Assembly: GCA_018666235.1 (NCBI GenBank)
Contig: JABJAB010000001.1
Location: 62,001 to 126,000 of the forward strand
DNA: 64,000 bases
DNA from: Ilumatobacter sp.
GTDB taxonomy: Bacteria > Actinomycetota > Acidimicrobiia > Acidimicrobiales > Ilumatobacteraceae
Reading direction: 5' to 3'
Shown piece after piece: positions 51,906 through 60,030 of this stretch (positions are counted from its first letter, which is position 1; each line of letters begins with the position of its first letter). The notes under the pieces were generated by a model that was not told where the DNA came from, did no database searches, and was given only the letters and a program-made list of their open reading frames with translations. A program made the translations under genes and the position numbers.

Positions 51906-52997
51906 ATGACGTTGACCGATCGCATCCTCATGGGCCCCGGCCCGTGCAACCCCTATCCCGAGGCTGTGCAGGCGCTCGGCAGGCCAATGCTCGGTCACCT
52001 CGACCCGGAGTTCATCGCCCTGCTCGATGAGACCAACGATCGGCTGCGCACGGTATTCGGCACCACGAATGCGTTGACGTTTCCCGTGTCGGCAACCGGG
52101 TCTGCCGGGATGGAAGCCGCCATTGTCAACTTCGTCGGACCGGGCGACACCGTCGTGGTCGGCGTCAATGGCGTCTTTGGTGGGCGGATGGTCGACGTGG
52201 TCAGCCGCACCGGCGCCGACGCCATTGCCGTTGACCACGAATGGGGCCAACCGGTCGACGTCGAACGAATGCTCGCCGCACATCCCAACCCTGCGATGTA
52301 CGCAATGGTGCATGCCGAGACCTCGACCGGCGTGCAGAGTGACATCGCAGCAATGGGTGCGGCCAAAGGCGATGCGCTGCTGCTCGCCGACTGTGTCACC
52401 TCGCTCGGCGGTGTCGATCTGCGCATCGACGAGTGGAGCATCGACATCGCCTACAGCGGTACGCAGAAGTGCCTCGGCGTCGCTCCGGGTCTGGCACCTT
52501 TGACGGTGTCAGATCGAGCGATCGAACGAATTCTGCCGAAGCCGCAGTCGTGGTATCTCGATCTGAACATGATTGCCGGGTACGTCACTGGATCCGGCGC
52601 TCGGGCGTACCACCACACCGCACCCATCTCGATGATCATGTCCTTGCACGCCGGCCTCGGCGCCGTGCTGGACGAGGGTCTCGACGCGGTACGCGCCCGC
52701 CATCAAGCGGCCGGCGACGCGGTCAAGATTGGCATGCAGCGGCTCGGGTTCGAGTTGTTCGCCGCCGAGGGCCACCGGCTCGCACCTCTCAGCTCGATCA
52801 CGATTCCGGAGGGACGCCTGGGCGACCAATCCGAGGCACAGGTCCGCTCTCGGTTGCTCGCCGAGTACGGCATCGAGATCGGCGGTGGACTTGGACCCGT
52901 CGCTGGCAAGGTCTGGCGGGTCGGCACGATGGGCCATACTGCGCGGTTGCGCAATGTCACCACCCTGCTGGCTGCGCTGTCCGCCATCGTCGACTGA
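51906..52997 (+). CDS. Alanine-glyoxylate / serine-type aminotransferase (class V)
   Basis: A 363-residue PLP aminotransferase of the AGXT/serine-pyruvate type. MGPGPCNPYPEAVQAL, PVSATGSAGMEAAI and YSGTQKCLGVAPGLAPL (PLP Lys188) are family marks. It converts glyoxylate plus alanine or serine to glycine plus pyruvate or hydroxypyruvate. ATG at 51906; the open frame upstream to 51723 is not family-like. Divergent from the CDGSH-GltB gene, which may supply amino-nitrogen related redox chemistry. Confidence 0.92.
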   Translation: MTLTDRILMGPGPCNPYPEAVQALGRPMLGHLDPEFIALLDETNDRLRTVFGTTNALTFPVSATGSAGMEAAIVNFVGPGDTVVVGVNGVFGGRMVDVVSRTGADAIAVDHEWGQPVDVERMLAAHPNPAMYAMVHAETSTGVQSDIAAMGAAKGDALLLADCVTSLGGVDLRIDEWSIDIAYSGTQKCLGVAPGLAPLTVSDRAIERILPKPQSWYLDLNMIAGYVTGSGARAYHHTAPISMIMSLHAGLGAVLDEGLDAVRARHQAAGDAVKIGMQRLGFELFAAEGHRLAPLSSITIPEGRLGDQSEAQVRSRLLAEYGIEIGGGLGPVAGKVWRVGTMGHTARLRNVTTLLAALSAIVD

Positions 52998-53024
52998 GTC
53001 AGTGCTCGGCGGGGCGGTTCAGAC

Positions 53025-54242
53025 TCACTGTTCGGCGACGTGCCCATCGGCAACGAGCCGGTCAACCATCGCATCGTCGAAACCCGCGCTGGCGAGGACC
53101 GAGCGGGTGTGTTCGCCGACTCGTGGCGATGAGTGTTGTGGCGAGATGTCGACGTCACGAATGCGCATCGGGGCTCGAACCGTCCGGTACTCGCCGTGCT
53201 CGTCGTGCTCGATGGTCGGGAAGAGACCAATGGCCTCGGCCTGGGGATCGGCGGTGACTTCGTGGAGCCCCAGGACCGGGCCCCAGATCAACCGATGTTC
53301 GTCGAAGATCGGACCCCAATCGTCTCGCGGCTTCGCTGCGAGCGCAGCGTCGACGGTCTCGACCAGTTCGGCCATGTTGTCGAAACGGCCTTTGATGTCT
53401 TGCAGGCGGTCATCATCGAGGAGGTGGTCGAGGCCGAGCGCGGCGCAGAAGCGCGGCCATGCACTGGCCTCGGGCATGTTGAACACGACCCAGTTGCCAT
53501 CCGCGCACGGGTAACGGTTCGCGGTCGCGACGATCTGTTGCTGCCGGGAGCGACGGCGCACGGGTGCCTGATCGACGGCGGTGATTCCATAGTCGGTTGC
53601 CAGCGTCCATGCCGCCGTTTCGAACAACGATGTCTCAATGACCTGACCCTTGCCGGTGCGTTCGGCGAGGCGCAGCGCGGCGAGGATGCCGCTGACCAGC
53701 GCGAGGCCGGTGGTGTGGTCGCCCTGTGCCGGCCGCGCCATCGGAACCTGTCCTTCGGCACCATCGCGCATCGAGTCGTAGAGGCCGGATCGCCCGAAAA
53801 AAGCGGTGACGTCGTAACCGGGGCGCCAGGCCTCGGGGCCGTCGGTGCCGTAGCCCGTGAGGGTCGCGTGAACGAGTTTGCTGTTCGTGGCGAAAAGCTG
53901 CTCCGGCGCCAGGCCGAACTTTTCTTGTCGACGCTGCAACAGGTTGCACAGGAACACGTCTGCTGATTCGCACAGGCGGTGCACGATGTCGCGACCCGTG
54001 TCAGACCCCAGGTCGACAGCAATCGACCGCTTTCCACGGTTGTCCACATCAAACTGGAAGTCGTAGCCCTTGAAGGCACCCTCGACCTTGGCCGGGCGAG
54101 TCGTGTTGCGCATCGGGTCGCCGGTGAGCGGCTCGATCTTGATCACGTCGGCGCCGAGGTCGGAGAGAATCGCTGCGGCACTTGGCGCTGCCATCCAGCT
54201 GTCGATCTCAATGACGCGAATGTCGTCGAGTGGCAGTGTCAT
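53025..54242 (-). CDS. Type III CoA-transferase (CaiB/BaiF)
   Basis: A 405-residue CoA transferase family III enzyme. DIRVIEIDSWMAAPSAAAIL and GADVIKIEPLTGDP are typical; the catalytic Asp is in RPGYDVTAFFGRSG (Asp144), NRGKRSIAVDL follows the family. Moves CoA between carboxylic acids, often for degradation of natural products. ATG at 54242. Acceptor not predictable. Confidence 0.93.
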   Translation of the reverse strand: MTLPLDDIRVIEIDSWMAAPSAAAILSDLGADVIKIEPLTGDPMRNTTRPAKVEGAFKGYDFQFDVDNRGKRSIAVDLGSDTGRDIVHRLCESADVFLCNLLQRRQEKFGLAPEQLFATNSKLVHATLTGYGTDGPEAWRPGYDVTAFFGRSGLYDSMRDGAEGQVPMARPAQGDHTTGLALVSGILAALRLAERTGKGQVIETSLFETAAWTLATDYGITAVDQAPVRRRSRQQQIVATANRYPCADGNWVVFNMPEASAWPRFCAALGLDHLLDDDRLQDIKGRFDNMAELVETVDAALAAKPRDDWGPIFDEHRLIWGPVLGLHEVTADPQAEAIGLFPTIEHDEHGEYRTVRAPMRIRDVDISPQHSSPRVGEHTRSVLASAGFDDAMVDRLVADGHVAEQ

Positions 54243-54260
54243 CCGACGACCTCAATGCCG

Positions 54261-54290
54261 GTGCCAGTGCCAATGCCAATGCCAATGCCA
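54261..54290. repeat. Hexanucleotide tandem repeat (GTGCCA/ATGCCA)5
   Basis: Five consecutive hexamers: two GTGCCA then three ATGCCA, in the 160-base gap upstream of the CoA-transferase. Looks like a slipped-strand microsatellite; could change promoter spacing. Nothing else is recognisable in the gap 54243-54402. Confidence 0.75.
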
Positions 54291-54402
54291 GAGAATGGGC
54301 CAAAGACAGGGACAGGGACAACGCGAAGGAGTTGCATCGGCGCATCTTCTCAGACGGGAGACAGGCTGAGAAAGAATCTGTGTGCGTCGGTCCCGTTGGA
54401 CA

Positions 54403-54867
54403 TCACGGCAATGTCCCGATTCGTTCGATCGCGGCGTCCAACGCGGTGACGGCAATGCGCCCGGCCTGCGACACGGTCAGCAACGCCCCTGCAGCCTCGT
54501 AACCATCGACCGCGTCGCCAAGCGCGGCAGTCAGCGCGTGGCTGGCATTGCCGCGCGGTCGATGACCATTCGCAATCATCGAGCCGACCAACTTCGCGCC
54601 GGTCTTCGCGTCGCCGCTGCGGATCAGCGCGATCGCCGCGACGCCGAACAGGTGGCTGACACCGACGTAGTAGTGCTGGTCGAGCGCTGCTTGCACGGCA
54701 TCGCGGCAGTGATGCAGCACCTCGCCCAGTTCGGCGCGCTCGACGCTGAAGTGGAGGATCAGCCCATCGATCACCGGTTCGACGAGATGGTCGCGCGGCA
54801 TCGAGTGCGGCCATTCCAGTCCATCGGTCCAGATGTCGAGCGCAGCGTCGATGTCGACTGGAACCAC
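54403..54867 (-). pseudogene. Fragment resembling C-terminal end of a TPR-type LuxR/AfsR regulator
   Basis: An open frame of 154 codons whose translation (GEVLHHCRDAVQAALDQHYY, HLFGVAAIALIRSGDAKTGA, HALTAALGDAVDGYEAAGAL, TVSQAGRIAVTALDAAI) resembles the helical C-terminal repeats of large LuxR- or AfsR-type regulators. No start region, DNA-binding domain or ATPase is present, and its 5' end overlaps the truncated PhyH frame. Read as a remnant joined by a rearrangement. Less likely, it is an independent small helical protein. Confidence 0.5.
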
Positions 54868-55286
54868 ATGCTGGCGTTCTGCGTGCCCGACACGTTGTAG
54901 TACGGCTGGTCCTGGTGCCAGGGCGTGCGCTGCTTGGTTCCCGGCTCCTTGACCAGCACATGGTCGTGGTAGAGCCGACTCGTGTCCGAGCCGCTCAGTT
55001 CCGCAGCAATTTCAGCGCCGGGTGACCTCCTGATGAATCGTTCCATCGAAGGCAGTCGGGACCAGTTGCAGAAATCTTCGATAAATGCGCCATCTCCTGC
55101 GGCGCTCGCACGCTTCGCGCGCGGCGAGAGATCGGCGAGGTTGGCATCGATGGCGGCACGAGCCCATTCCATCTGATCCGGCGTGAATGCTTGGCGGACA
55201 CACACCGCACCGTCAGCGGCATAGTCACCCTCGATCGTCCACCGGCCCATGCGCGTCCAGTCTCTCATCTGCGATGTCAGTTCCAT
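54771..55286 (-). pseudogene. Truncated phytanoyl-CoA dioxygenase (PhyH) gene
   Basis: Residues 1-145 are a normal PhyH N-terminal half: YAADGAVCVRQAFTPDQMEWARAAI, LYHDHVLVKEPGTKQRTPWHQDQPYYNVSGTQNASMW with the His-x-Asp pair of the iron site. After MW the frame turns into unrelated Ser/Thr/Arg-rich sequence and stops at 54771; the distal His and Arg of the family are missing. In the next frame the sequence would read VPVDID (as PhyH WVPVD), then passes into the regulator remnant, so a frameshift and a deletion/fusion near 54850-54860 are likely. ATG at 55286. Confidence 0.7.
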
Positions 55287-55318
55287 CGACCACGGCCGGC
55301 ATTACTCTCGGTTGAGCG

Positions 55319-56209
55319 ATGCCTGTTCCCACTGCACTCCTCGACCTCGCTGTCGATCCTGTTGTCCACGACGTCGACCTGCGCTGGACGATGGCCTACG
55401 CCGCCGCGCTCGGCGATCACAACGATCGCTACTTCGACACGATGCAACCCGACGCTGTCGTTGCCCACCCGCTCTTCCCCGTCTGTCCAGAATGGGAAGC
55501 CATCGTCGCGTCACGGTCGAAGTCGTCGACCATCGGCATGACCACGGCGGAGGTCCTCACTGGAGTTCACGCCGCACACGACATCACGATTCACCGCCTC
55601 GTTCGGCCAGGCGACCGGCTGACCACGCAGCTTCAGATTGTGGCGCTCACCGACATCGGCCCGGGCGCAAAGGCAACAACCCGCCTCGTCACCGTCGACG
55701 CTGACGGGCAACCTGTTGCCACCACGACACAGGACGCCATCTATCTCGGTGTCCCGACCGATGACGTCCATCAGCTCGACCCGATGCCACCGGCCGCCAT
55801 CGCCGGCTCTGAACGAACCGGTGCCCCGTCGACCTTCAGCCTCGACATCGCTGCAGGCGCTGCGCACACCTATACCGAGTGCGCTCGGATCTGGAATCCC
55901 ATCCACACCGATCGGGCGGTGGCGCTGGCCGCCGGACTTCCCGACATCATCCTGCACGGCACCGCCACATTGGCTCACGGCGTCACTGCCGTCGTCGACG
56001 CCTGCGCTGGCGGGCGTCCTGAGTTGGTCCGCCGGATCACTGGTCGGTTCGCCGCGATGGTGGCGATGCCCTCGACGATCACGATCAATGTGTGGCCCGG
56101 CACGCTGACTCCAGATGGCACCACGACGGTTCCGTTCGAAGTGCTGAACGCACAGGGCGATGCAGCCGTGAAGGACGGCCTGATCGTGCTCGGTGCGATC
56201 GACGGGTGA
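55319..56209 (+). CDS. MaoC-like double hotdog enoyl-CoA hydratase
   Basis: A 296-residue two-hotdog protein of the MaoC/type 2 hydratase family, acting on enoyl-CoA. The hydratase motif is in the C-terminal half: ARIWNPIHTDRAVALAAGLPD then ILHGTATLA (Asp and His catalytic pair). The N-terminal half carries MAYAAALGDHNDRYFD. ATG at 55319. Between the damaged PhyH locus and an LLM oxidoreductase, consistent with an acyl-CoA catabolic set. Confidence 0.88.
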   Translation: MPVPTALLDLAVDPVVHDVDLRWTMAYAAALGDHNDRYFDTMQPDAVVAHPLFPVCPEWEAIVASRSKSSTIGMTTAEVLTGVHAAHDITIHRLVRPGDRLTTQLQIVALTDIGPGAKATTRLVTVDADGQPVATTTQDAIYLGVPTDDVHQLDPMPPAAIAGSERTGAPSTFSLDIAAGAAHTYTECARIWNPIHTDRAVALAAGLPDIILHGTATLAHGVTAVVDACAGGRPELVRRITGRFAAMVAMPSTITINVWPGTLTPDGTTTVPFEVLNAQGDAAVKDGLIVLGAIDG

Positions 56210-56261
56210 CCCTTGGGGTGGCCTCCCTCGACCCGCACGGGTGTGATGGGAGAATCTGTCG

Positions 56262-57068
56262 ATGAAGCACGCCTTGTTCCTGCCGCCATTCGGCGCGCTC
56301 GCTGACCCCGTACGACTTGTTGAGCATGCCGTTGCCGCCGAGGAGGCAGGGTGGGATGCCGTCTTCCTGTGGGACCACGTGCTTCGTCGACCCGGTGAGC
56401 CCCAAGAGATTGCCGACCCCTGGGTCGCAATGGCCGCTATTGCGGCCGCCACCACGCGTCTTCGGATCGGTCCAATGGTCACCCCAATCACTCGTCGACG
56501 TCCGATCAAGCTCGCTCGGGAGACAACGACGCTCGACCATTTGTCGAGTGGACGATTGACACTCGGCCTCGGGCTGGGAGTCGACACCAGCCGCGAGCTG
56601 AGCGGCTTCGGCGAGATCGTGGACCCGCGGATTCGCGGCCAACGACTTGATGAAGGCGTCGAGCTGCTCTGCGCGCTCTGGACCGGTGAGGAGGTCAACT
56701 TCCACGGGGAGCACTTCACTGCTGACTCGATCGTTGCACTCCCGCGCCCGGTGCAGCAGCCACGTATCCCGCTGTGGTTTGCCGCGCGCGGCGAGGCCCG
56801 TAAACCAGTTGCACGCGCCGCCAGGTTCGACGGCCTCTTTCCCATCGAGGTCGATGCAACTCAACTCGGCGAAATGCTCGATGTCGTGCGTGCCGAGCGG
56901 GGCAGCTTGGACGGGTTCGATGTGATCGTCAACCCGAGTGAGAAGATCCCGTACGCGACGCTCGCTGACCATGGCGCGACCTGGGCGATTACGGGCCCAG
57001 CGCCTGGCGCCGAGGGCACCTTTGAGATGGCGTCATCGCCGCCCGAAGACACGTTCGGGACTCGCTGA
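56262..57068 (+). CDS. LLM-class (F420-dependent) oxidoreductase
   Basis: A 268-residue luciferase-like protein. ALFLPPFGALADPVRLVEHAVAAEEAGWDAVFLWDH, RLRIGPMVTPITRRRP and GRLTLGLGLG match F420/flavin LLM enzymes. GGAG before the ATG at 56262. Shorter than many (300-350) in its C-terminus. Substrate unknown; F420 use is inferred from the family. Confidence 0.88.
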   Translation: MKHALFLPPFGALADPVRLVEHAVAAEEAGWDAVFLWDHVLRRPGEPQEIADPWVAMAAIAAATTRLRIGPMVTPITRRRPIKLARETTTLDHLSSGRLTLGLGLGVDTSRELSGFGEIVDPRIRGQRLDEGVELLCALWTGEEVNFHGEHFTADSIVALPRPVQQPRIPLWFAARGEARKPVARAARFDGLFPIEVDATQLGEMLDVVRAERGSLDGFDVIVNPSEKIPYATLADHGATWAITGPAPGAEGTFEMASSPPEDTFGTR

Positions 57069-57070
57069 TC

Positions 57071-57331
57071 TCAGTCCGTCGATCGGTGCCGCCGGATCCG
57101 TGATCGGACGAACATCTCCGGGCCGACAATGACCACGGCCAGACCGACGGCGACGAGCACCAACGCGATGGTGCCAATCTCCCCTGCCGCGCCGTCAGCG
57201 CCCTCGTCGACCTGACTGATGACGATCGACCATGTGGCGCCGGCACTTCCGGCCCCCAGCAACACCACGAGCAATGTGGCGATGATGGCAGCTGGCACCA
57301 GACGCTGGCTCTGGTGACGGCGGGGGTTCAC
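57071..57331 (-). CDS. Small two-TM membrane protein
   Basis: An 86-residue protein of unknown family with two hydrophobic segments (AAIIATLLVVLLGAGSAGA and GTIALVLVAVGLAVVIVG) and basic ends (NPRRHQSQR; RSRIRRHRSTD). Its GTG overlaps the stop of the glutaminase gene (GTGA), showing translational coupling. The longer frame to 57535 lies inside glutaminase and is rejected. Could assist glutaminase localisation or ion balance; no evidence. Confidence 0.6.
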   Translation of the reverse strand: MNPRRHQSQRLVPAAIIATLLVVLLGAGSAGATWSIVISQVDEGADGAAGEIGTIALVLVAVGLAVVIVGPEMFVRSRIRRHRSTD

Positions 57332-58296
57332 GCTCTGGTCCACGGGCGATCGAAGTCGAAGAGGTGCATATCGAACTCTTCGGAGAGTGCCTCGAACACT
57401 CGAAGACCTCGGACACTGTTGCCGTGCTCGTCGAGCCGCGGCGAGAACACCGCGACCGCACCGGCCCCCGGGATGATGCCAACGATCCCACCGCCCACAC
57501 CGCTCTTTGCCGGGATGCCGACCGTGTACGCCCACTCGCCTGCGTAGTCGTACATCCCGCAGGTGAGGGCCACGGTCAGCATGTCGCGAGCAACTCGCGG
57601 TGACACGATCTGTTCTCCCGACACTGGGTGAACTCCGCTGTTCGCGATCGTGGCGCCGATCATTGCGAGGTCACGAGCGGAGACGAGCACCGAGCACTGC
57701 GCGAAGTAGACGTCGAGCGTCTCTTCGACCCGGTCTTCGATGATGCCGTGGCTGAGCAGCAGGTAGGCAATGGCGCGGTTGTGGTTGCCGGTGGCACGTT
57801 CGGATTTCCACACAGCGTCGTCGATCTCAGGGCGCCGTCCGAGGTACCGCTCGAACATCGCAGCAATCCCCTCGATGCGTTCTTCGCGCGACCCGCCCAC
57901 CATGTCAGTGATGGCAATCGCGCCGGCATTCACCATGGGATTCGGCGCCCGATGCCGTTCCTCGTCAAGTTCGATGGCGTTGAACAAATCCCCCGTCGGC
58001 GCCACCCCCACGCGCTCGAGCACGGCTTCACGGCCGTGTGTTTCGAGCGCCAGGCCATAGAGCAACAACTTCGAGATCGACTGAATGGTGAACAGGTGGT
58101 CATGGTCGCCGGTGAGTTGTTCCTGACCATCGAGAGCGACCGCTGCGATCGCAAAGAGATCGGGGTCGACGTTGCTCAACTCAGGAATGTAGGCAGCAGG
58201 TGCGCCCTCGGTGAGGGGACCGAACTGCTCGTGGAGCCCAATACAGACCTGTCCCAGCCACTCGATTCGTCGCTGCCGTTCGTCATCTTCGACCAT
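57328..58296 (-). CDS. glsA: Glutaminase
   Basis: Hydrolyses glutamine to glutamate and ammonia. The 322-residue serine-dependent enzyme carries FTIQSISKLLLYGLAL with Ser73-x-x-Lys76, RAPNPMVNAGAIAI, EDRVEETLDVYFAQCSV and GIPAKSGVGGGIVG, matching GlsA. ATG at 58296; the extra upstream residues are not family-like. With glutamate decarboxylase elsewhere it could feed GABA production (inference). Coupled to a small membrane protein downstream. Confidence 0.95.
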   Translation of the reverse strand: MVEDDERQRRIEWLGQVCIGLHEQFGPLTEGAPAAYIPELSNVDPDLFAIAAVALDGQEQLTGDHDHLFTIQSISKLLLYGLALETHGREAVLERVGVAPTGDLFNAIELDEERHRAPNPMVNAGAIAITDMVGGSREERIEGIAAMFERYLGRRPEIDDAVWKSERATGNHNRAIAYLLLSHGIIEDRVEETLDVYFAQCSVLVSARDLAMIGATIANSGVHPVSGEQIVSPRVARDMLTVALTCGMYDYAGEWAYTVGIPAKSGVGGGIVGIIPGAGAVAVFSPRLDEHGNSVRGLRVFEALSEEFDMHLFDFDRPWTRA

Positions 58297-58401
58297 CGAG
58301 CCGACCCTACGACACGCGTGCAGCGATCTCCGTGTAGCCGAGCTCGTGTGGTAGCCAATGTCGATGTTCATCGTCCAGCAGCACCGGAGGGTGACCGCTC
58401 C

Positions 58402-59352
58402 ATGTCTGCGGTCAACGTGATCGACGGGCCGCCCCCTGAGTCGCCAACGGCGACACCGGTGCGCAGCCGGCTGTCATTGCTGTTCGCCGTGGTCGCCGGG
58501 TCGATGGCCGTGTTTTTCGGCAACTACGTCTTCTTCGTCCGCACCACCCTCGGCCAGGAACTCGACAACGCTGCGCTCGTCGGCGCGGAACACGAAACTC
58601 AGGGGGTCATCACCGAGGCATGGGACCTCCTCGACATCATCAGTGTCGCCTCGCTCGCATTGGCGTGCGTGGTGATTGGCATGGTCGCGTTGTTGCGCAA
58701 ACGGGTCGCCCTCGCGTTTGCGGCGCTGACAACGATCGCAGTCGCCAACGTTGCAACCCAACTTCTCAAGCGAGTCGCCCTCGAGCGTCCTGATCTGATC
58801 GGAGCAGGCGACGTGAACAGTCTTCCGAGCGGTCATGCAACGGTCGCCACGACCGTTGCCGTCGGTCTGGTGATGGTCACAGCCCCGCGCTGGAGGTCGG
58901 TCGTGGCGCTGGTGACGGTTGTCTTTCCGATTGGGGTCGCTGTCGCAGTGGTGACCGCTTCGTGGCATCGGCCGTCGGACTCCATCGCTTCGTTCTGCGT
59001 CGTCTTGGGCATTGCCGCTGCCAGCCTCGCCGCGGTCGTCGCTGTGTTCGGCTTCGACGCCGGCGAACGACCGCCACGATGGGTGCGTCGCTCTGCTTTG
59101 GCCTTCGCCAGTGCAGCGATCGTCATCCTCAGCGCCGTGAGCCTCGTCGGTCTGTGGGCCGTCCGAAATCGTCTGCGAGATGGCCAACTTGACGCTCGCT
59201 GGGAGACGGTTGCGTACACCGCCTCAACGGCTGGCATCGCCGCCGGCGCCCTCGCCGTCATGCTGTGTCTCGTCCTTGCGTTGCGCGGCGTCGCCGTCGG
59301 CCACGGCGGATGGAACCGCACCGCTGAGGGTGCCACGGCGGTGGACCACTAG
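58402..59352 (+). CDS. PAP2-family membrane phosphatase
   Basis: A 316-residue integral membrane phosphatase with about six TM segments. The PAP2 motifs are LLKRVALERPD (KxxxxxRP; one residue shorter than the usual spacing), PSGHAT (catalytic His) and ASWHRPSDSIAS (nucleophile His with Asp). Acts on undecaprenyl-pyrophosphate or phosphatidate. AGGG upstream of the ATG at 58402. A C-terminal two-TM extension (VRRSALAFASAAIVILSAV on) is unusual. Divergent from glutaminase. Confidence 0.85.
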   Translation: MSAVNVIDGPPPESPTATPVRSRLSLLFAVVAGSMAVFFGNYVFFVRTTLGQELDNAALVGAEHETQGVITEAWDLLDIISVASLALACVVIGMVALLRKRVALAFAALTTIAVANVATQLLKRVALERPDLIGAGDVNSLPSGHATVATTVAVGLVMVTAPRWRSVVALVTVVFPIGVAVAVVTASWHRPSDSIASFCVVLGIAAASLAAVVAVFGFDAGERPPRWVRRSALAFASAAIVILSAVSLVGLWAVRNRLRDGQLDARWETVAYTASTAGIAAGALAVMLCLVLALRGVAVGHGGWNRTAEGATAVDH

Positions 59353-59387
59353 GTCTGCTCAGGTCTCGCTGGGAGATCCTGGTCTGA

Positions 59388-59927
59388 CAACCCCGGCCTC
59401 GTAGGCCAGCACGACGGACCGACCCAGCAGTGCTGACCGCCGTACTCGACCAGGTCTCGGCGCAGTTTCCGCAGGCTGACGTCGAGACCTCTGAACAGTT
59501 CCGGGATCGGATCGAAGGGTTCGTCGACGAGGCGCTCGCCATCGTGAACATCATGGTTGCTCTTGCGGTGATCATCGCCCTCATCGGCATCGCCAACACG
59601 CTGGCGCTGTCGGTGTTCGAACGGACCCGTGAACTCGGTCTCGTTCGATCTGTCGGGATGAGCCGTCGGCAGCTCCGGCGAATGGTCCGCTTCGAAGCGG
59701 CGCTCGTCGCCACATTCGGTGCTGTGTTGGGCGTCGCCATCGGCTTGCTGTTCGGTTTCGGCGTGGTGCAGGGTCTGCCCGATTCCTTCGCCTCCGGCGT
59801 GAGCATCCCGGTCGGTTCGATTCTGACGCTGGTTGCCGTCGCCGCCGCCGCCGGAGTCGTTGCCGCCTGGCTCCCGGCCCGACGGGCTGGGCGTCTCAAC
59901 ATTCTGGATGCCATTGCCGCCCAGTAA
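59388..59927 (+). pseudogene. Truncated FtsX/MacB-type ABC permease fragment (C-terminus)
   Basis: About 165 C-terminal residues of an ABC permease of the FtsX/MacB type: AIVNIMVALAVIIALIGIANTLALSVFERTRELGLVRSVGMSRRQLRRMV, then two TM segments and WLPARRAGRLNILDAIAAQ. A normal protein would be about 850 residues with an ATPase gene beside it. The frame is closed by a stop at 59385-59387 and no N-terminal part is present, so this is a remnant after a 5' deletion. It could still be expressed from the GTG at 59430. Confidence 0.72.
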
Positions 59928-60030
59928 CCGCATCAGATCACTGCCTGTTGACGGCTGGTCGAACACCTCGGGGTTGGACGCGCCAGACTCTCAGCAGTTC
60001 TGAACCATCAACCTCTGGGGAGCCACCGAC

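Noticed and set aside
54070..54369. Gln/Cys-repeat peptide (QCQCQC) encoded over the hexamer repeat
   Set aside because: The peptide is just the translation of the microsatellite; no start signal and no homologous sense.
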